Source of the DNA: Gammaproteobacteria bacterium
GTDB taxonomy: Bacteria; Pseudomonadota; Gammaproteobacteria; HK1
Assembly: GCA_009937425.1 (NCBI GenBank)
Contig: JAACFO010000011.1
Coordinates: 1-58,627, forward strand
Direction: 5' to 3'
DNA: 58,627 bases
Shown here one piece after another: positions 33,977 through 43,583 of the stretch. How positions within the stretch are numbered: the stretch's first letter is position 1; every line of letters starts with the position of its first letter. The notes beneath the pieces were generated by a model, which saw nothing but the letters and a program-made list of their open reading frames with translations, had not been told where the DNA came from and did no database searches. Position numbers and translations under genes: made by a program.

Positions 33977-35227
33977 ATGGCAATGCACCAGCGACGTCGC
34001 GTTCCCCCGCCCGCACCGCTCGCCTCGACCGGCCAGGTCAGGGCCCTGGTTTTCGTGTTGTCCCTGGGTGTGCTCGCGGTCGGAGGAGGAACACCGGCGG
34101 AGGCCGGCGCCGCTGCCAATGACGACCCGAAAGAACAGCTGGAGAGCGTGCGCAAACGCATTCGGGAACTCGACCGACGCCTGAATCAAACACGCATGCA
34201 ACGGGACAAGCTGGCCACGGGACTGCGCGACACGGAGATTGCCGTCGCCCGGGTCACGACGGAACTCGCAGAACTCGACCGAGACAAGACTGAACATGAA
34301 AAACGCCTCGCGAGCCTGGCGCGGCGTCACCGGGAGATCCTCGAGAACATGCAGGAATTGCGCACAGATCTGGCTCGCTACGTACGCGCCGCGTATGCCA
34401 CAGGCCGCCAGGACCAGTTCAAGCTGCTACTCAATCAAGAGAACCCGGCCACTCTATCCCGGGCTCTGACCTACTATGCTTACTTCAACCGTGATCGCGC
34501 CGAGCGGATCCGAGCATTGGCTATGGTTCTGCAGGAACTGGCCGATATTAAGGAGAGCACCACCCGGGACACGGCCAGGCTGGCGCGCTTGCGTGAGCAA
34601 AAAGCCACCGCCAGGAAGCGCCTGGAGGGCCAACGCCAGGCGCGGCGTGATGTCATCGCCCGGCTCAGCCGGGATCTCGGCGACCAGGATGCACGCCTGG
34701 AAAGGCTCAGGCAGGACGAGCAGACGCTGGCGGAACTGGTGGCCGGCTTGGCCAGGGAACTGGCCGACATCGCGCCCGCCGAAATCCGCCAGGTGCCCTT
34801 CCGGCAGCTGAAAGGCAAGCTGCCGTGGCCCTCGGTGGGGAAAATTCGCCACAGGTTCGGAACTCCCCGGGGTAGTGGGGACCTAAGTTGGAAGGGCGTT
34901 CTGGTGATCGCGCAGCCCGGAACGCCGGTGCACGCGGTATCTCATGGCCGCGTGGCCTTTGCAGACTGGCTACGCGGATTCGGCCTGCTGATGATTATCG
35001 AGCATGGTGACGGCTATATGAGCCTGTACGGACACAGCGAGTCGCTGTTCAAAGACGTCGGCGACTGGGTCGAGGCCGGCGAGATTATCAGCAAGGTAGG
35101 AGACAGCGGCGGGCGCGAAAGCAGCGGCCTGTACTTCGAAATTCGCCACCTGGGCAAACCGGTGGACCCCACGCGCTGGTGTGCTCTGGGCCCGGCCGCA
35201 CAGTCAGCTAAGCTTGTGTCTCCGTAG
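33977..35227 (+). CDS. envC: EnvC-like murein hydrolase activator
   Basis: From ATG 33977 the protein has a basic start and a signal-anchor (ALVFVLSLGVLAVGG), a long coiled coil (about 50-275) and a C-terminal M23/LytM domain (about 300-410). The LytM metal site is degenerate: where active enzymes have HxGxD this one reads SWKGVLVIAQPG, while the later SLYGHSESLF is kept. This matches EnvC, which does not cut peptidoglycan but activates amidases AmiA/AmiB at the division septum. ATG 33983 is an alternative start. ctpA and a polysaccharide deacetylase follow as in Pseudomonas, but gpmI, usually upstream, is missing. Confidence 0.92.
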   Translation: MAMHQRRRVPPPAPLASTGQVRALVFVLSLGVLAVGGGTPAEAGAAANDDPKEQLESVRKRIRELDRRLNQTRMQRDKLATGLRDTEIAVARVTTELAELDRDKTEHEKRLASLARRHREILENMQELRTDLARYVRAAYATGRQDQFKLLLNQENPATLSRALTYYAYFNRDRAERIRALAMVLQELADIKESTTRDTARLARLREQKATARKRLEGQRQARRDVIARLSRDLGDQDARLERLRQDEQTLAELVAGLARELADIAPAEIRQVPFRQLKGKLPWPSVGKIRHRFGTPRGSGDLSWKGVLVIAQPGTPVHAVSHGRVAFADWLRGFGLLMIIEHGDGYMSLYGHSESLFKDVGDWVEAGEIISKVGDSGGRESSGLYFEIRHLGKPVDPTRWCALGPAAQSAKLVSP

Positions 35228-35279
35228 GAGACGCTTGTATCCTAGAATATTGGTCGGCGCTCAGCGCCTGGAGGATTTG

Positions 35280-36608
35280 ATGAAATCTCTTTTCCGAAGC
35301 ATGCCCGTGCTCGCATTCGGGGCCCTGTTGGGCGCCTCGCTGACGCTCGGGGAAGGGGTGCTCGCCGGCAAGAACGAGACCGAGACCCTGCCTCTGGAGG
35401 ACCTGCGAACGTTCACCGAGATCTTTGCCAAGATTAAGAACGATTACGTAGAGCCTATCGAGGACAAAGCCCTGCTGGAGAATGCCATCCGCGGCATGCT
35501 CGCGGGTCTCGACCCGCACTCCGCCTATCTGGTCCCGGCGGACTACAAGGAACTGCAGGCGGGAACCAGCGGAGAATTCGGAGGCCTCGGCATCGAGGTC
35601 GGCATGGAAGATGGCTTCGTCAAGGTCATCTCCCCCATCGACGACACACCGGCGCATCGGGCCGGCGTCAAGGCGGGAGACCTGGTCATTCGACTCGACG
35701 ATACGCCGGTCAAGGGAATGGCGCTGTCGGACGCGGTCAAGATAATGCGCGGCAAGCCAGGCACGGACATCGTTCTGACCATCGTTCGCGACGGTGAGGA
35801 CAAGCCCCTGAAGATTACGATTACCCGCGACGTCATTCGCGTCACCAGTGTAAAGAGCGAATTGCTCGACTCGGGCTACGGTTATGTACGCATATCCCAA
35901 TTCCAGTCCCGAACCGGGGACAATCTCCGCGAGGCGCTGGACAAGCTGGAAGGCTCGGCGGACGGTCCGCTGAAAGGACTTGTCCTGGATCTGCGCAACA
36001 ACCCCGGCGGCGTATTAAGTGCCGCAGTCTCGGTTAGTGACGCCTTTCTGAAAGATGGAATTATCGTCTATACGGAAGGCCGCCTCGACGACGCGAAACT
36101 GAAGTTCAACGCCAAGCCCACGGACATACTCAATGGCGCGCCCCTGGTCGTTCTGGTTAACGGGGGCTCCGCATCGGCATCGGAAATCGTCGCCGGCGCG
36201 CTCCAGGATCATCAGCGGGCAATTATCATGGGACAGAAAACCTTTGGTAAGGGTTCCGTGCAGACCATTCTACCCATGGACAACGGCTCGGCACTCAAGC
36301 TGACCACTGCCAAATACTACACACCGTCGGGGACCTCCATTCAGGCTACAGGAATTTCTCCGGACATCGAGCTCGAGAACCTGAAGTTCGACGAATCCGA
36401 TGCAAGCGCCTCGAGGCGCATCAAGGAAGCCGATCTGGCGCGTCATCTCGAAGGCGAGGGCGAAAAGGACGGCACGAAAAGCACTGACAAGGGCAAAGAC
36501 GCTAAGGCCGACAAGAGCGCGCTGCCGCTCGCCAAGCGGGACTATGCTATCTACGAGGCGTTGAATTTGCTCAAAGGGCTCGCCATTTTGCAAAAACACA
36601 GTTCTTGA
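35280..36608 (+). CDS. ctpA: Carboxyl-terminal processing protease, S41 family
   Basis: The periplasmic serine protease trims envelope proteins, typically peptidoglycan hydrolases. From ATG 35280, with a strong GGAGG site 6 bases away, it has 442 residues: signal peptide (1-25), helical region, PDZ domain (about 95-170, GGLGIEVG to VIRLDDTPV) and the S41 core. The Ser-Lys dyad is Ser299 in GGSASASEIV and Lys324 in TFGKGSVQT, the spacing expected for this family. The last 60 residues are charged and Lys-rich. A frame from 35181 overlapping envC is rejected. The gene lies between envC and the deacetylase in one run. Confidence 0.95.
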   Translation: MKSLFRSMPVLAFGALLGASLTLGEGVLAGKNETETLPLEDLRTFTEIFAKIKNDYVEPIEDKALLENAIRGMLAGLDPHSAYLVPADYKELQAGTSGEFGGLGIEVGMEDGFVKVISPIDDTPAHRAGVKAGDLVIRLDDTPVKGMALSDAVKIMRGKPGTDIVLTIVRDGEDKPLKITITRDVIRVTSVKSELLDSGYGYVRISQFQSRTGDNLREALDKLEGSADGPLKGLVLDLRNNPGGVLSAAVSVSDAFLKDGIIVYTEGRLDDAKLKFNAKPTDILNGAPLVVLVNGGSASASEIVAGALQDHQRAIIMGQKTFGKGSVQTILPMDNGSALKLTTAKYYTPSGTSIQATGISPDIELENLKFDESDASASRRIKEADLARHLEGEGEKDGTKSTDKGKDAKADKSALPLAKRDYAIYEALNLLKGLAILQKHSS

Positions 36609-37537
36609 CAGTGCCGACGCTGGCACCTGCGACGCGACCCGAGCGCCGCGTCGCAGACCATGCAGCCCGCGGGCTCCTGCTCACCATTTGCCTTTGCAGC
36701 GCCGGAACAGGCACCGCTCAAAGCCTCACCCAGGGGGGCGTCGAGCCGGGCGGGCTACCCGCCATCAGTATCATCATCGACGATCTGGGTTACCGTCGCC
36801 GGGACGGCCTGCGCGCTCTCGAGCTTCCAGGTCCGGTAGCCTATGCGGTCCTGCCTCACACGCCCTATGCGCGCAGCCTCGCGAGTATCGCTTTCCAGCT
36901 CGACAAGGAAGTGCTTCTGCACGTCCCCATGGAATCGGAGTTGGATAAGGCTCTTGGTCCAGGCGCCCTGGTCAATGGCATGGCGCGCCTCGAACTCCAG
37001 GCGGTGCTCGACGCCGGGCTCGCCTCGGTACCCCATGTGAGTGGCATTAACAATCACATGGGCAGTGCGCTCACCCAGGAAATGCGCGCCATGGGATGGC
37101 TCATGGAGTGGATGGACAAGAACGGGGCGCTCTACTTTGTCGACAGCCTCACCAGTGCGAGAAGCGTTGCGCTGCGTTCGGCCAACGCGGCGGGATTACG
37201 TGCCATCGGCCGTGACGTCTTTCTCGACGCTACTGCGGACACCGAAATGATCCGCAAACAATTCCAACGACTGATTGAGCTCGCCCGCACGCACGGCACG
37301 GGCCTCGCAATCGGCCATCCCTATCCTGAAACCCTGAGTGTGCTGCGCGACGTACTGTTGAAACCCTCATATTACGGCGTCGAGTTAGTACCCGTGCGGG
37401 AGCTGATCGTGAGAAGATCACTAGCTTTCCACGCGAAGTCGACGAAACCGGCACCGTACAACGGCAAGCGCCCACACTATGCGCGCAATTCACTCATTGG
37501 CAGGAAGCAATTGCGCTCAGTCGCTGTCCCACGGTAA
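36605..37537 (+). CDS. Divergent polysaccharide deacetylase family protein
   Basis: The protein is about 310 residues with an N-terminal signal-like segment (LLLTICLCSAGTG) and a divergent polysaccharide deacetylase domain. Landmarks are ISIIIDDLGYRR (metal Asp pair), VAYAVLPHTPYA, LHVPMES, INNHMGSALTQ and AIGHPYPETL. The family sits downstream of envC in most gammaproteobacteria (YibQ), suggesting a role in cell-wall remodelling at division, but no activity is established. The start codon is TTG 36605, overlapping the ctpA stop, or GTG 36611. Its 3' end overlaps convergent ubiB by 21 bases. Confidence 0.9.
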   Translation: MTVPTLAPATRPERRVADHAARGLLLTICLCSAGTGTAQSLTQGGVEPGGLPAISIIIDDLGYRRRDGLRALELPGPVAYAVLPHTPYARSLASIAFQLDKEVLLHVPMESELDKALGPGALVNGMARLELQAVLDAGLASVPHVSGINNHMGSALTQEMRAMGWLMEWMDKNGALYFVDSLTSARSVALRSANAAGLRAIGRDVFLDATADTEMIRKQFQRLIELARTHGTGLAIGHPYPETLSVLRDVLLKPSYYGVELVPVRELIVRRSLAFHAKSTKPAPYNGKRPHYARNSLIGRKQLRSVAVPR

Positions 37538-39187
37538 GGCGGCGACCACCATATAAGTGCCAAGCCCACCGAGTACCCACGTTAGCAGCGGCACCGAACT
37601 CAGCCGCGCCGCGCCCCCCTCCTGCACCGCAAGCAATACCACCGCGGCGACGATCAACCCCGCGCCTACAACACCAAGCACGGTGCGTTGATTCGAACGG
37701 CGCATCTCGCGGCGAATCTTATCGAGCTCTGCCGGTGCGATTTCCACGCGCAGCTTTCCACTGCGTGCCTGGCGCAAAACCTCGTAGGCGAGTCCCGGTA
37801 AAGCGGGCAGAATCTCACCCCATCGCGGCGCATGGGTTTTCAATTCGCGCACCACGGCGCGGGGACCCAGTTGCTCGCGCATCCAGCGCTCCAGAAAAGG
37901 CTTGGCCGTTTGCCACAAGTCCAAATCGGGATAGAGCTGCCGGCCAAGGCCTTCGATATTCAGCAGGGTCTTCTGCAGCAGAATCAACTGGGGTTGAACT
38001 TCCATGTGGAAGCGCCGGGCCGTCTGAAAAAGTCGGAGCAGCAGCTGGCCAAAAGAAATATCTTTCAACGGCCGCTCAAAGATGGGTTCACAAACACTGC
38101 GGATAGCGGACTCGAATTCGTTGATGCGCGTATCGGCGGGCACCCACTCGGACAGCACGTGCAGTTCCGCCACGCGATGATAGTCACGATTGAAGAAGGC
38201 AATAAAGTTCTCAGCCAGATAGCGCTGATCCTCCGGCGTCAAACTACCCATGATGCCGAAGTCCACCGCCACGTAGCAGGGATTGTTCGGATCGCCGCGG
38301 GCGACGAAAATATTCCCCGGATGCATGTCGGCGTGAAAAAAATTGTGCCTCATCACTTGAGTAAAAAATATCTCGACGCCATGCTCGGCAAGCACACGGA
38401 GATCGATGCCGTGGTCTCTCAAGGCATCGATGTCACTGATTGGAATCCCCGAAACACGCTCCATAACCATGACGTTCGGCCGCGTGAAGTCCCAGTAGAC
38501 CTCCGGCACCTGCAGCAGGGCGGAATCCTGAAAATTCCGCCGAAGCTGTGAGGCAGACGCGGCTTCGCGCATCAAATCCAGTTCATCGAGAATGGTAATC
38601 TCGTACTCGGCGACTATCTGGCGGGGATGTAAGCGGCGGCCCTCGCGCCAATAGCGTTCGGCGAGATCGGCCACCAGATAAAGAAGGCTCACGTCGCGGC
38701 GGATGACGGCCTCGATGCCCGGGCGCACGACTTTGACCACCACCTCTCGGCCGTCTTTCAAGCGTGCGGAATGAACCTGCGCGATGGAGGCGGATGCCAG
38801 CGGTGTCTCGTCGAATTCGACGAACAAATCCTCGACCGGACTGTGCAAGGCCCGCTCGATGATGGCCCGGGCCTGGGCCCCCGGAAATGGGGGCACCTGA
38901 TCCTGAAGATTTGCCAACTCATCGGCAATGTCGTCAGGCAGAAGATCCCGGCGTGTCGAAATTATCTGTCCAAACTTGACGAAAATCGGTCCCAGATCTT
39001 CCAGGGCACGTCGAAGCCGAATTGCCCGCGGCGCGCGCGTCCGGCGTACCCAGTTCCAGGGCAACAGATAAAGAAGAAAGCGCACCGGCCGCAGCAGCGG
39101 CGTGGTCAAAATGATTTCGTCGAGACCGTGCCTGATGAGTATGGCGTTGATATAGATCAGACGTAGAGCCTGGCGCGGACGAATCAA
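37517..39187 (-). CDS. ubiB: UbiB, atypical kinase/ATPase needed for ubiquinone synthesis
   Basis: This 556-residue member of the ADCK/UbiB family has the KxGQ motif in FVKFGQIIS (about 69-77), the Ala-rich nucleotide loop in PLASASIAQVHSA, the catalytic segment NFFHADMHPGNIF and the metal-binding VDFGIMG. Two C-terminal membrane helices (GVVGAGLIVAAVVLLAV and VPLLTWVLGGLGTYMVV) anchor it. UbiB extracts or presents lipid intermediates to the Ubi complex. It is the last gene of the ubiE-RDD-ubiJ-ubiB run and starts 3 bases after ubiJ ends. Confidence 0.97.
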   Translation of the reverse strand: MIRPRQALRLIYINAILIRHGLDEIILTTPLLRPVRFLLYLLPWNWVRRTRAPRAIRLRRALEDLGPIFVKFGQIISTRRDLLPDDIADELANLQDQVPPFPGAQARAIIERALHSPVEDLFVEFDETPLASASIAQVHSARLKDGREVVVKVVRPGIEAVIRRDVSLLYLVADLAERYWREGRRLHPRQIVAEYEITILDELDLMREAASASQLRRNFQDSALLQVPEVYWDFTRPNVMVMERVSGIPISDIDALRDHGIDLRVLAEHGVEIFFTQVMRHNFFHADMHPGNIFVARGDPNNPCYVAVDFGIMGSLTPEDQRYLAENFIAFFNRDYHRVAELHVLSEWVPADTRINEFESAIRSVCEPIFERPLKDISFGQLLLRLFQTARRFHMEVQPQLILLQKTLLNIEGLGRQLYPDLDLWQTAKPFLERWMREQLGPRAVVRELKTHAPRWGEILPALPGLAYEVLRQARSGKLRVEIAPAELDKIRREMRRSNQRTVLGVVGAGLIVAAVVLLAVQEGGAARLSSVPLLTWVLGGLGTYMVVAALPWDSD

Positions 39188-39190
39188 TGC

Positions 39191-39826
39191 TCAAAGCCTC
39201 CGGGCACGGCCGTTGAGCCTTGTGATGCGGGCATCGAGACGTTCAACGGCGTCACGTGCCTCATCCACCCGGGCGGCAAAATCGTCCACTTCCAGTTGTG
39301 TCGGGCACAGACGCCGCTCCTCACGCAGATACTCGCCCAGGTCCCAGGCAACAGTCTCGGTAGCGGCCCGGGCCCAGGAGACGAAACCACGTATCCCGCG
39401 GCCGAGCTCATGGGCGATGGAATCTCCGAACAAGTTCGAAAGCGGCTCCTCCCAATCGATATTGGCCCGTTTCGCCAGTTTGGTGAGCTTTTGTACCAAC
39501 TGCAGATCGCCGCTGATGGAAACATCCGCTGGCAGAACGCCGTCTACCGACTCGAGCGAACCCAACAGGCGCAACAATGTGAACGGTGGGCCGCTGATTG
39601 TGACATCGGCAACGACCGCAAACTGCGCCTCATCGCCGTCAACCTGCACGACGCTGACACCCGCGCCCGAAGGGTGCAATTGAAAACGCCTGTCGATACC
39701 CTGAATGTGTACTTCCAGCACCGATCCCTCGAGCTCGGCAACACCTTCCGCCAGCTCCGGGTCCAACTCGAGAAAATTTCGCACCGCCGCCTGCAGCCCG
39801 GCAGCGACCACTGATTGTGCGCTCAC
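39191..39826 (-). CDS. ubiJ: UbiJ, SCP2-type accessory factor of ubiquinone synthesis
   Basis: The 211-residue protein has an N-terminal SCP2 sterol-carrier-like domain (about 10-115, with GVLPADVSISGDLQLVQKL) and a C-terminal coiled coil rich in Glu/Arg (about 165-211). This architecture and the position between ubiE and ubiB identify UbiJ, which binds the lipid intermediates in the soluble Ubi metabolon. Its ATG overlaps the end of the RDD gene by four bases, indicating tight coupling. Confidence 0.92.
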   Translation of the reverse strand: MSAQSVVAAGLQAAVRNFLELDPELAEGVAELEGSVLEVHIQGIDRRFQLHPSGAGVSVVQVDGDEAQFAVVADVTISGPPFTLLRLLGSLESVDGVLPADVSISGDLQLVQKLTKLAKRANIDWEEPLSNLFGDSIAHELGRGIRGFVSWARAATETVAWDLGEYLREERRLCPTQLEVDDFAARVDEARDAVERLDARITRLNGRARRL

Positions 39827-40314
39827 TTCACGCCCCCCAACAGCTCATCCAGCACCATCAGAGATTCATCTTCCCTGACGACCACCGAGCCGACCAACTT
39901 GTCGTGCAGGCCCTGATGACGACGATCCCAGATACTCCATAAAACCCCTACCCCAAGGCAAGCGAGGCCGAGCCACAGAGCGGCACATCGCACGAGACAC
40001 TGCAGCAGCGATAAACGAGCGCCGCTGTCCGCGCGCAAAACCTGACAACCCAACAAAAGCATTCCCGGAGTAGCCGCCAGGAATCGCCAGAACAACGTTT
40101 GCGCGGAACAAAGCATCGCCAGCAACCACGCACCGTGAAGCGAGAGTGCGGACAGATCCCGTGCCAGGGCGGAAGCACTTGGTGGGCCTTCCTGCGTCAC
40201 GAGCCGCAATAGCACGAGCGTTGCAATCAGTCCCGACGCCAGAATCAAGTCCACGAGCCCGGCGAGTAAGCGCCGCCCGAATCCCTCATAGATCACGCGC
40301 GCATCAAGTCTCAT
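39823..40314 (-). CDS. RDD-family membrane protein inserted in the ubi operon
   Basis: The 163-residue protein has three hydrophobic segments ([21 protein letters not shown], split here at about 14-34; about 65-85; about 110-130) and the RDD hallmarks: [15 protein letters not shown] near the start and [17 protein letters not shown] near the end. ATG 40314 overlaps the ubiE stop (ATGA), so the longer frame to 40371 is not used. RDD proteins are often of unknown role; some are sodium/proton antiporters. It is unusual for one to sit between ubiE and ubiJ. Confidence 0.88.
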   Translation of the reverse strand: MRLDARVIYEGFGRRLLAGLVDLILASGLIATLVLLRLVTQEGPPSASALARDLSALSLHGAWLLAMLCSAQTLFWRFLAATPGMLLLGCQVLRADSGARLSLLQCLVRCAALWLGLACLGVGVLWSIWDRRHQGLHDKLVGSVVVREDESLMVLDELLGGVK

Positions 40315-41057
40315 AGCTTGTATCCGCGATGCACGGCCGCGATGCCGCCACTCAAATTGTGGTAATTGCATCGCTCGAAGCCCGCCGTTTTCATCATTTC
40401 CAGAAGCTTTTCCTGAGACGGGTGCATTCGTATGGATTCCGCCAGGTAACGGTAGCTATCTGAATCCCCGGCAATCAGTCGACCCATGCGCGGCAATATT
40501 TTCATGATGTACGCATGGTAAAGCGGATCGAGCAGTGGAACTTTCAGTGTGGAAAACTCGAGAATCAACATCTGGCCACCCGGGCGCAACACGTGAAACA
40601 TCGATCCCAGAGCGCGTTCCTTGACCGTAACATTGCGCAGACCAAAAGCGATGGTTATCAGATCGAAACTATTCTCGGGGAACGGCAACGATTCTGCATC
40701 TGCCTGCACGTAGCAAACACCCTTCAACACGCCCGAATCGACCAATCGCCGCCGGCCCACGTCCAACATGTCGGCACTGATATCGGCGAGTGTCACTGAT
40801 CCACTGTCACCAACCATTGCCGCGAACCGCAGAGCAAGATCCCCGGTGCCACCCGCAAGGTCCAAAACCTGCTGACCTGCGCGCACGCCGGCAAGGTCGA
40901 CCACGAAGCGTTTCCACAGGCGGTGCACACCGAACGACATCACGTCGTTCATTAAGTCATAATTTTCCGCTACGGAAGAAAACACCGACGAGACTCGCCG
41001 GGCTTTTTCCCCGACCGGGACCTTCTCGAAACCGAAGTCGGTGGACCGCTCGGTCAT
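40311..41057 (-). CDS. ubiE: Demethylmenaquinone/demethylubiquinone C-methyltransferase UbiE
   Basis: The SAM-dependent enzyme performs the C-methylation in ubiquinone (and menaquinone) synthesis. The 248-residue protein opens [20 protein letters not shown], has [19 protein letters not shown], the SAM motif [13 protein letters not shown], and ends with the typical [17 protein letters not shown]. The frame to 41294 adds an unrelated N-terminus and is rejected. It heads the ubi gene run, 34 bases downstream of the DUF971 gene. Confidence 0.97.
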   Translation of the reverse strand: MTERSTDFGFEKVPVGEKARRVSSVFSSVAENYDLMNDVMSFGVHRLWKRFVVDLAGVRAGQQVLDLAGGTGDLALRFAAMVGDSGSVTLADISADMLDVGRRRLVDSGVLKGVCYVQADAESLPFPENSFDLITIAFGLRNVTVKERALGSMFHVLRPGGQMLILEFSTLKVPLLDPLYHAYIMKILPRMGRLIAGDSDSYRYLAESIRMHPSQEKLLEMMKTAGFERCNYHNLSGGIAAVHRGYKL

Positions 41058-41091
41058 GGTCCGATGCGTCGATATTCCAGCGCCGTGCTGT

Positions 41092-41466
41092 TCACGAGCT
41101 CGTGGATTTACGAAGATGTCCGGCGGCCGCCAGTCGCGACAGATAATCTGCCCACAGCTCCTCGTTGTGTGAGCAGAAACGCTGGAGCTCTTGCCACGAG
41201 TACAACCCCGTGTCGTGACCGTCGTCGAAATACAGGCGGACCGCGTAGTTGCCGACTGGCTCGATGCGGTCGATGCCCACGTCTTCCTTGCCAATCTGCA
41301 ATACGTCCTGACCGGGTCCGTGACCGCGCACCTCGGCGGACGGGGAATGTACCCGCAGAAATTCCGCCGTAAGCCGAAAAGGCCCGTCGTCTCCGAAGGC
41401 GATATCCAGAACCCGCGACTTCTTATGGTAGCTAATCTCGGTGGGTACGATCTGCTTGGCGCTCAT
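41092..41466 (-). CDS. DUF971 protein (gamma-butyrobetaine hydroxylase-like N-terminal domain)
   Basis: The 124-residue protein carries [54 protein letters not shown] (split here) and WADYLSRL, the DUF971 pattern. The domain occurs at the N-terminus of gamma-butyrobetaine hydroxylases and alone in bacteria; some relatives bind zinc or act in iron-sulfur protein handling. The same gene lies between hslVU and ubiE in many gammaproteobacteria, as here. The function is not established. Confidence 0.9.
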   Translation of the reverse strand: MSAKQIVPTEISYHKKSRVLDIAFGDDGPFRLTAEFLRVHSPSAEVRGHGPGQDVLQIGKEDVGIDRIEPVGNYAVRLYFDDGHDTGLYSWQELQRFCSHNEELWADYLSRLAAAGHLRKSTSS

Positions 41467-41511
41467 GGCGAACTAATCTCCAGCGAAAGGCCGTCGGCAT
41501 CTGTTTGAGGG

Positions 41512-42855
41512 CTATAGAATGTACTTCGTCAAATCATCGTTGACCAGCAGATTGCCAAGATGCTCGTCAACGTATGCAGCATCGACTCGAATCTCCTCAC
41601 CGGCATGATCAGGAGCCTCGAAGGAGATATTGTCCAGCAGTCTTTCAAGCACAGTGTGCAGCCTTCTTGCCCCGATATTTTCGGTTCGCTCGTTCACCTG
41701 CCAGGCCGCTTCGGCGATCCTCCGGACCGCATCATCGGTAAACCGCAAGGTGACACCTTCGGTAGCGATCAGTGCAATATATTGTTCGGTCAACGACGCA
41801 TCCGGCTCAGTCAAGATGCGCGTGAAATCTTCCACACCAAGTGCGGAGAGTTCCACGCGGATCGGCAGTCGTCCCTGAAGCTCGGGCACGAGATCCGAAG
41901 GCTTCGACATATGAAACGCGCCGGATGCGATAAATAGAATATGATCGGTTTTAATCACGCCGTACTTGGTCGATACGGTGCAGCCTTCGACAAGGGGAAG
42001 AAGATCCCGTTGCACGCCCTCGCGTGACACGTCCCCGCCCGTTCCGGTGTTGTCTGAACGACGAGTAACCTTATCGATTTCATCGATGAATACGATCCCA
42101 TTTTGCTCCACATCATCCAGAGCGTGGGTTTTCATGTCTTCTTCGTTGATGAGCTTGGCGGCTTCTTCTTCGCTAAGCACCCTGAAAGAGTCTTTGACAC
42201 TCATCTTCTTGAGGCGTGTACGTCCACCGGACATGTTCTGAAACATCCCCTGCAACTGCGACGTCAACTCTTCCATGCCGGGCGGCGCCATGATCTCAAC
42301 TCCAACCGCTGCCCCACTCAGTTCCACTTCAATCTGCTTGTCATCGAGCTTGCCCTCGCGAAGCATCTTGCGAAACTTCTGACGCGTCGAACTCGCCTCG
42401 TCGTCCTGCGAATCACCCGGCCCCGAGCCGTCGGTACGCGCCGGACGTAACAGTACGTCGAGTATGCGTTCCTCCGCCGCGTCTTCGGCCTGATGACGAA
42501 CTGCCTCCATGGCGCGCTCGCGGCTCATCTTGATCGCCGCGTCGGCCAGATCGCGAACAATGGATTCCACATCTCGACCAACATATCCGACCTCTGTGAA
42601 CTTGGTGGCCTCTACCTTGATAAAAGGTGCATTAGCGAGTCGCGCAAGACGCCTGGCAATCTCTGTCTTGCCGACACCCGTCGGCCCGATCATGAGAATG
42701 TTTTTCGGAGTGATCTCATGTCTCATGTCGGCGTCGACTTGATTGCGCCGCCAACGATCGCGCAAAGCGATGGCCACCGCGCGTTTGGCGGCATCCTGTC
42801 CAATAATGTGCTTGTCCAACTCGTGGACGATCTCTCTAGGTGTCATGTGTGACAT
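41512..42855 (-). CDS. hslU: HslU, ATPase subunit of the HslVU protease
   Basis: The AAA+ unfoldase feeds proteins to HslV. The 447-residue sequence has Walker [10 protein letters not shown] (57-65), [15 protein letters not shown], Walker [12 protein letters not shown], the long I-domain (about 110-245) and the C-terminal NDDLTKYIL, whose tail inserts into HslV. Start is MSHMTPREI (ATG 42855), with ATG 42846 also possible. It follows hslV after 78 bases. Confidence 0.98.
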   Translation of the reverse strand: MSHMTPREIVHELDKHIIGQDAAKRAVAIALRDRWRRNQVDADMRHEITPKNILMIGPTGVGKTEIARRLARLANAPFIKVEATKFTEVGYVGRDVESIVRDLADAAIKMSRERAMEAVRHQAEDAAEERILDVLLRPARTDGSGPGDSQDDEASSTRQKFRKMLREGKLDDKQIEVELSGAAVGVEIMAPPGMEELTSQLQGMFQNMSGGRTRLKKMSVKDSFRVLSEEEAAKLINEEDMKTHALDDVEQNGIVFIDEIDKVTRRSDNTGTGGDVSREGVQRDLLPLVEGCTVSTKYGVIKTDHILFIASGAFHMSKPSDLVPELQGRLPIRVELSALGVEDFTRILTEPDASLTEQYIALIATEGVTLRFTDDAVRRIAEAAWQVNERTENIGARRLHTVLERLLDNISFEAPDHAGEEIRVDAAYVDEHLGNLLVNDDLTKYIL

Positions 42856-42933
42856 GTTTATGTTCCGATTGGGCGGCGCGACCGCCGAGATCTGCTATGC
42901 CTCCCTGGCGTTGTCCGGGTCGCTGCTGGAGAT

Positions 42934-43485
42934 CTATCGGTCGGCGCTGCCCTGCAATGATTCAATCGTGAGTGCGTTGTTGGTGTAAACGCAGATTTCG
43001 GCGGCGATACTCATGGCCTTCTCGACCACGCCGCGGGCATCCAGATCCGAGTTCTCGAGCATGGCTCTGGCGGCGGCGAGCGCATAGGCGCCGCCGGAAC
43101 CAATGGCCATGGCGTCGAACTCAGGCTCGATGACATCGCCGTTGCCGGAGATCATCAAGGTACTCGATGCGTCGGCCACCAGCAGCAGGGCTTCGAGGCG
43201 ACGCAGCGCCCGATCCGTTCGCCAGTCCTTGGCCAGCTCCACGGCCGCGCGGGTCAGGTTTCCGTGGTGTTTCTCCAGCTGCCCCTCGAAGCGCTCGAAC
43301 AGCGTAAAGGCGTCGGCTGTACCGCCGGCAAAGCCCGCGATGACCTTGTCGTGGTAGACACGGCGCACCTTCTTCGCGTTGCCCTTGACGACGGTATCGC
43401 CCAGTGACACCTGGCCGTCGCCCCCCATGACCACATCGCCGCCCCGGCGTACGGTGAGGATGGTGGTGCCCGAAAATTGTTGCAT
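42934..43485 (-). CDS. hslV: HslV, peptidase subunit of the HslVU protease
   Basis: This is a proteasome-like threonine peptidase. From ATG 43485 the protein has 183 residues. The short propeptide MQQFSG precedes [10 protein letters not shown], whose first Thr becomes the N-terminal nucleophile after processing. [29 protein letters not shown] and [15 protein letters not shown] are family blocks. The very long frame back to 43932 overlaps xerC and is rejected. Together with hslU it forms a heat-shock operon, usually after xerC as here. Confidence 0.97.
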   Translation of the reverse strand: MQQFSGTTILTVRRGGDVVMGGDGQVSLGDTVVKGNAKKVRRVYHDKVIAGFAGGTADAFTLFERFEGQLEKHHGNLTRAAVELAKDWRTDRALRRLEALLLVADASSTLMISGNGDVIEPEFDAMAIGSGGAYALAAARAMLENSDLDARGVVEKAMSIAAEICVYTNNALTIESLQGSADR

Positions 43486-43583
43486 GAGAACGCGCCCGAA
43501 TAGTGGAGATCCGCTGATCTTACACGAGGACAGTGGCCGATGACTCTTCTCTCTCCCTTGCGCCAGGAGAGAAAGTGACGCAA

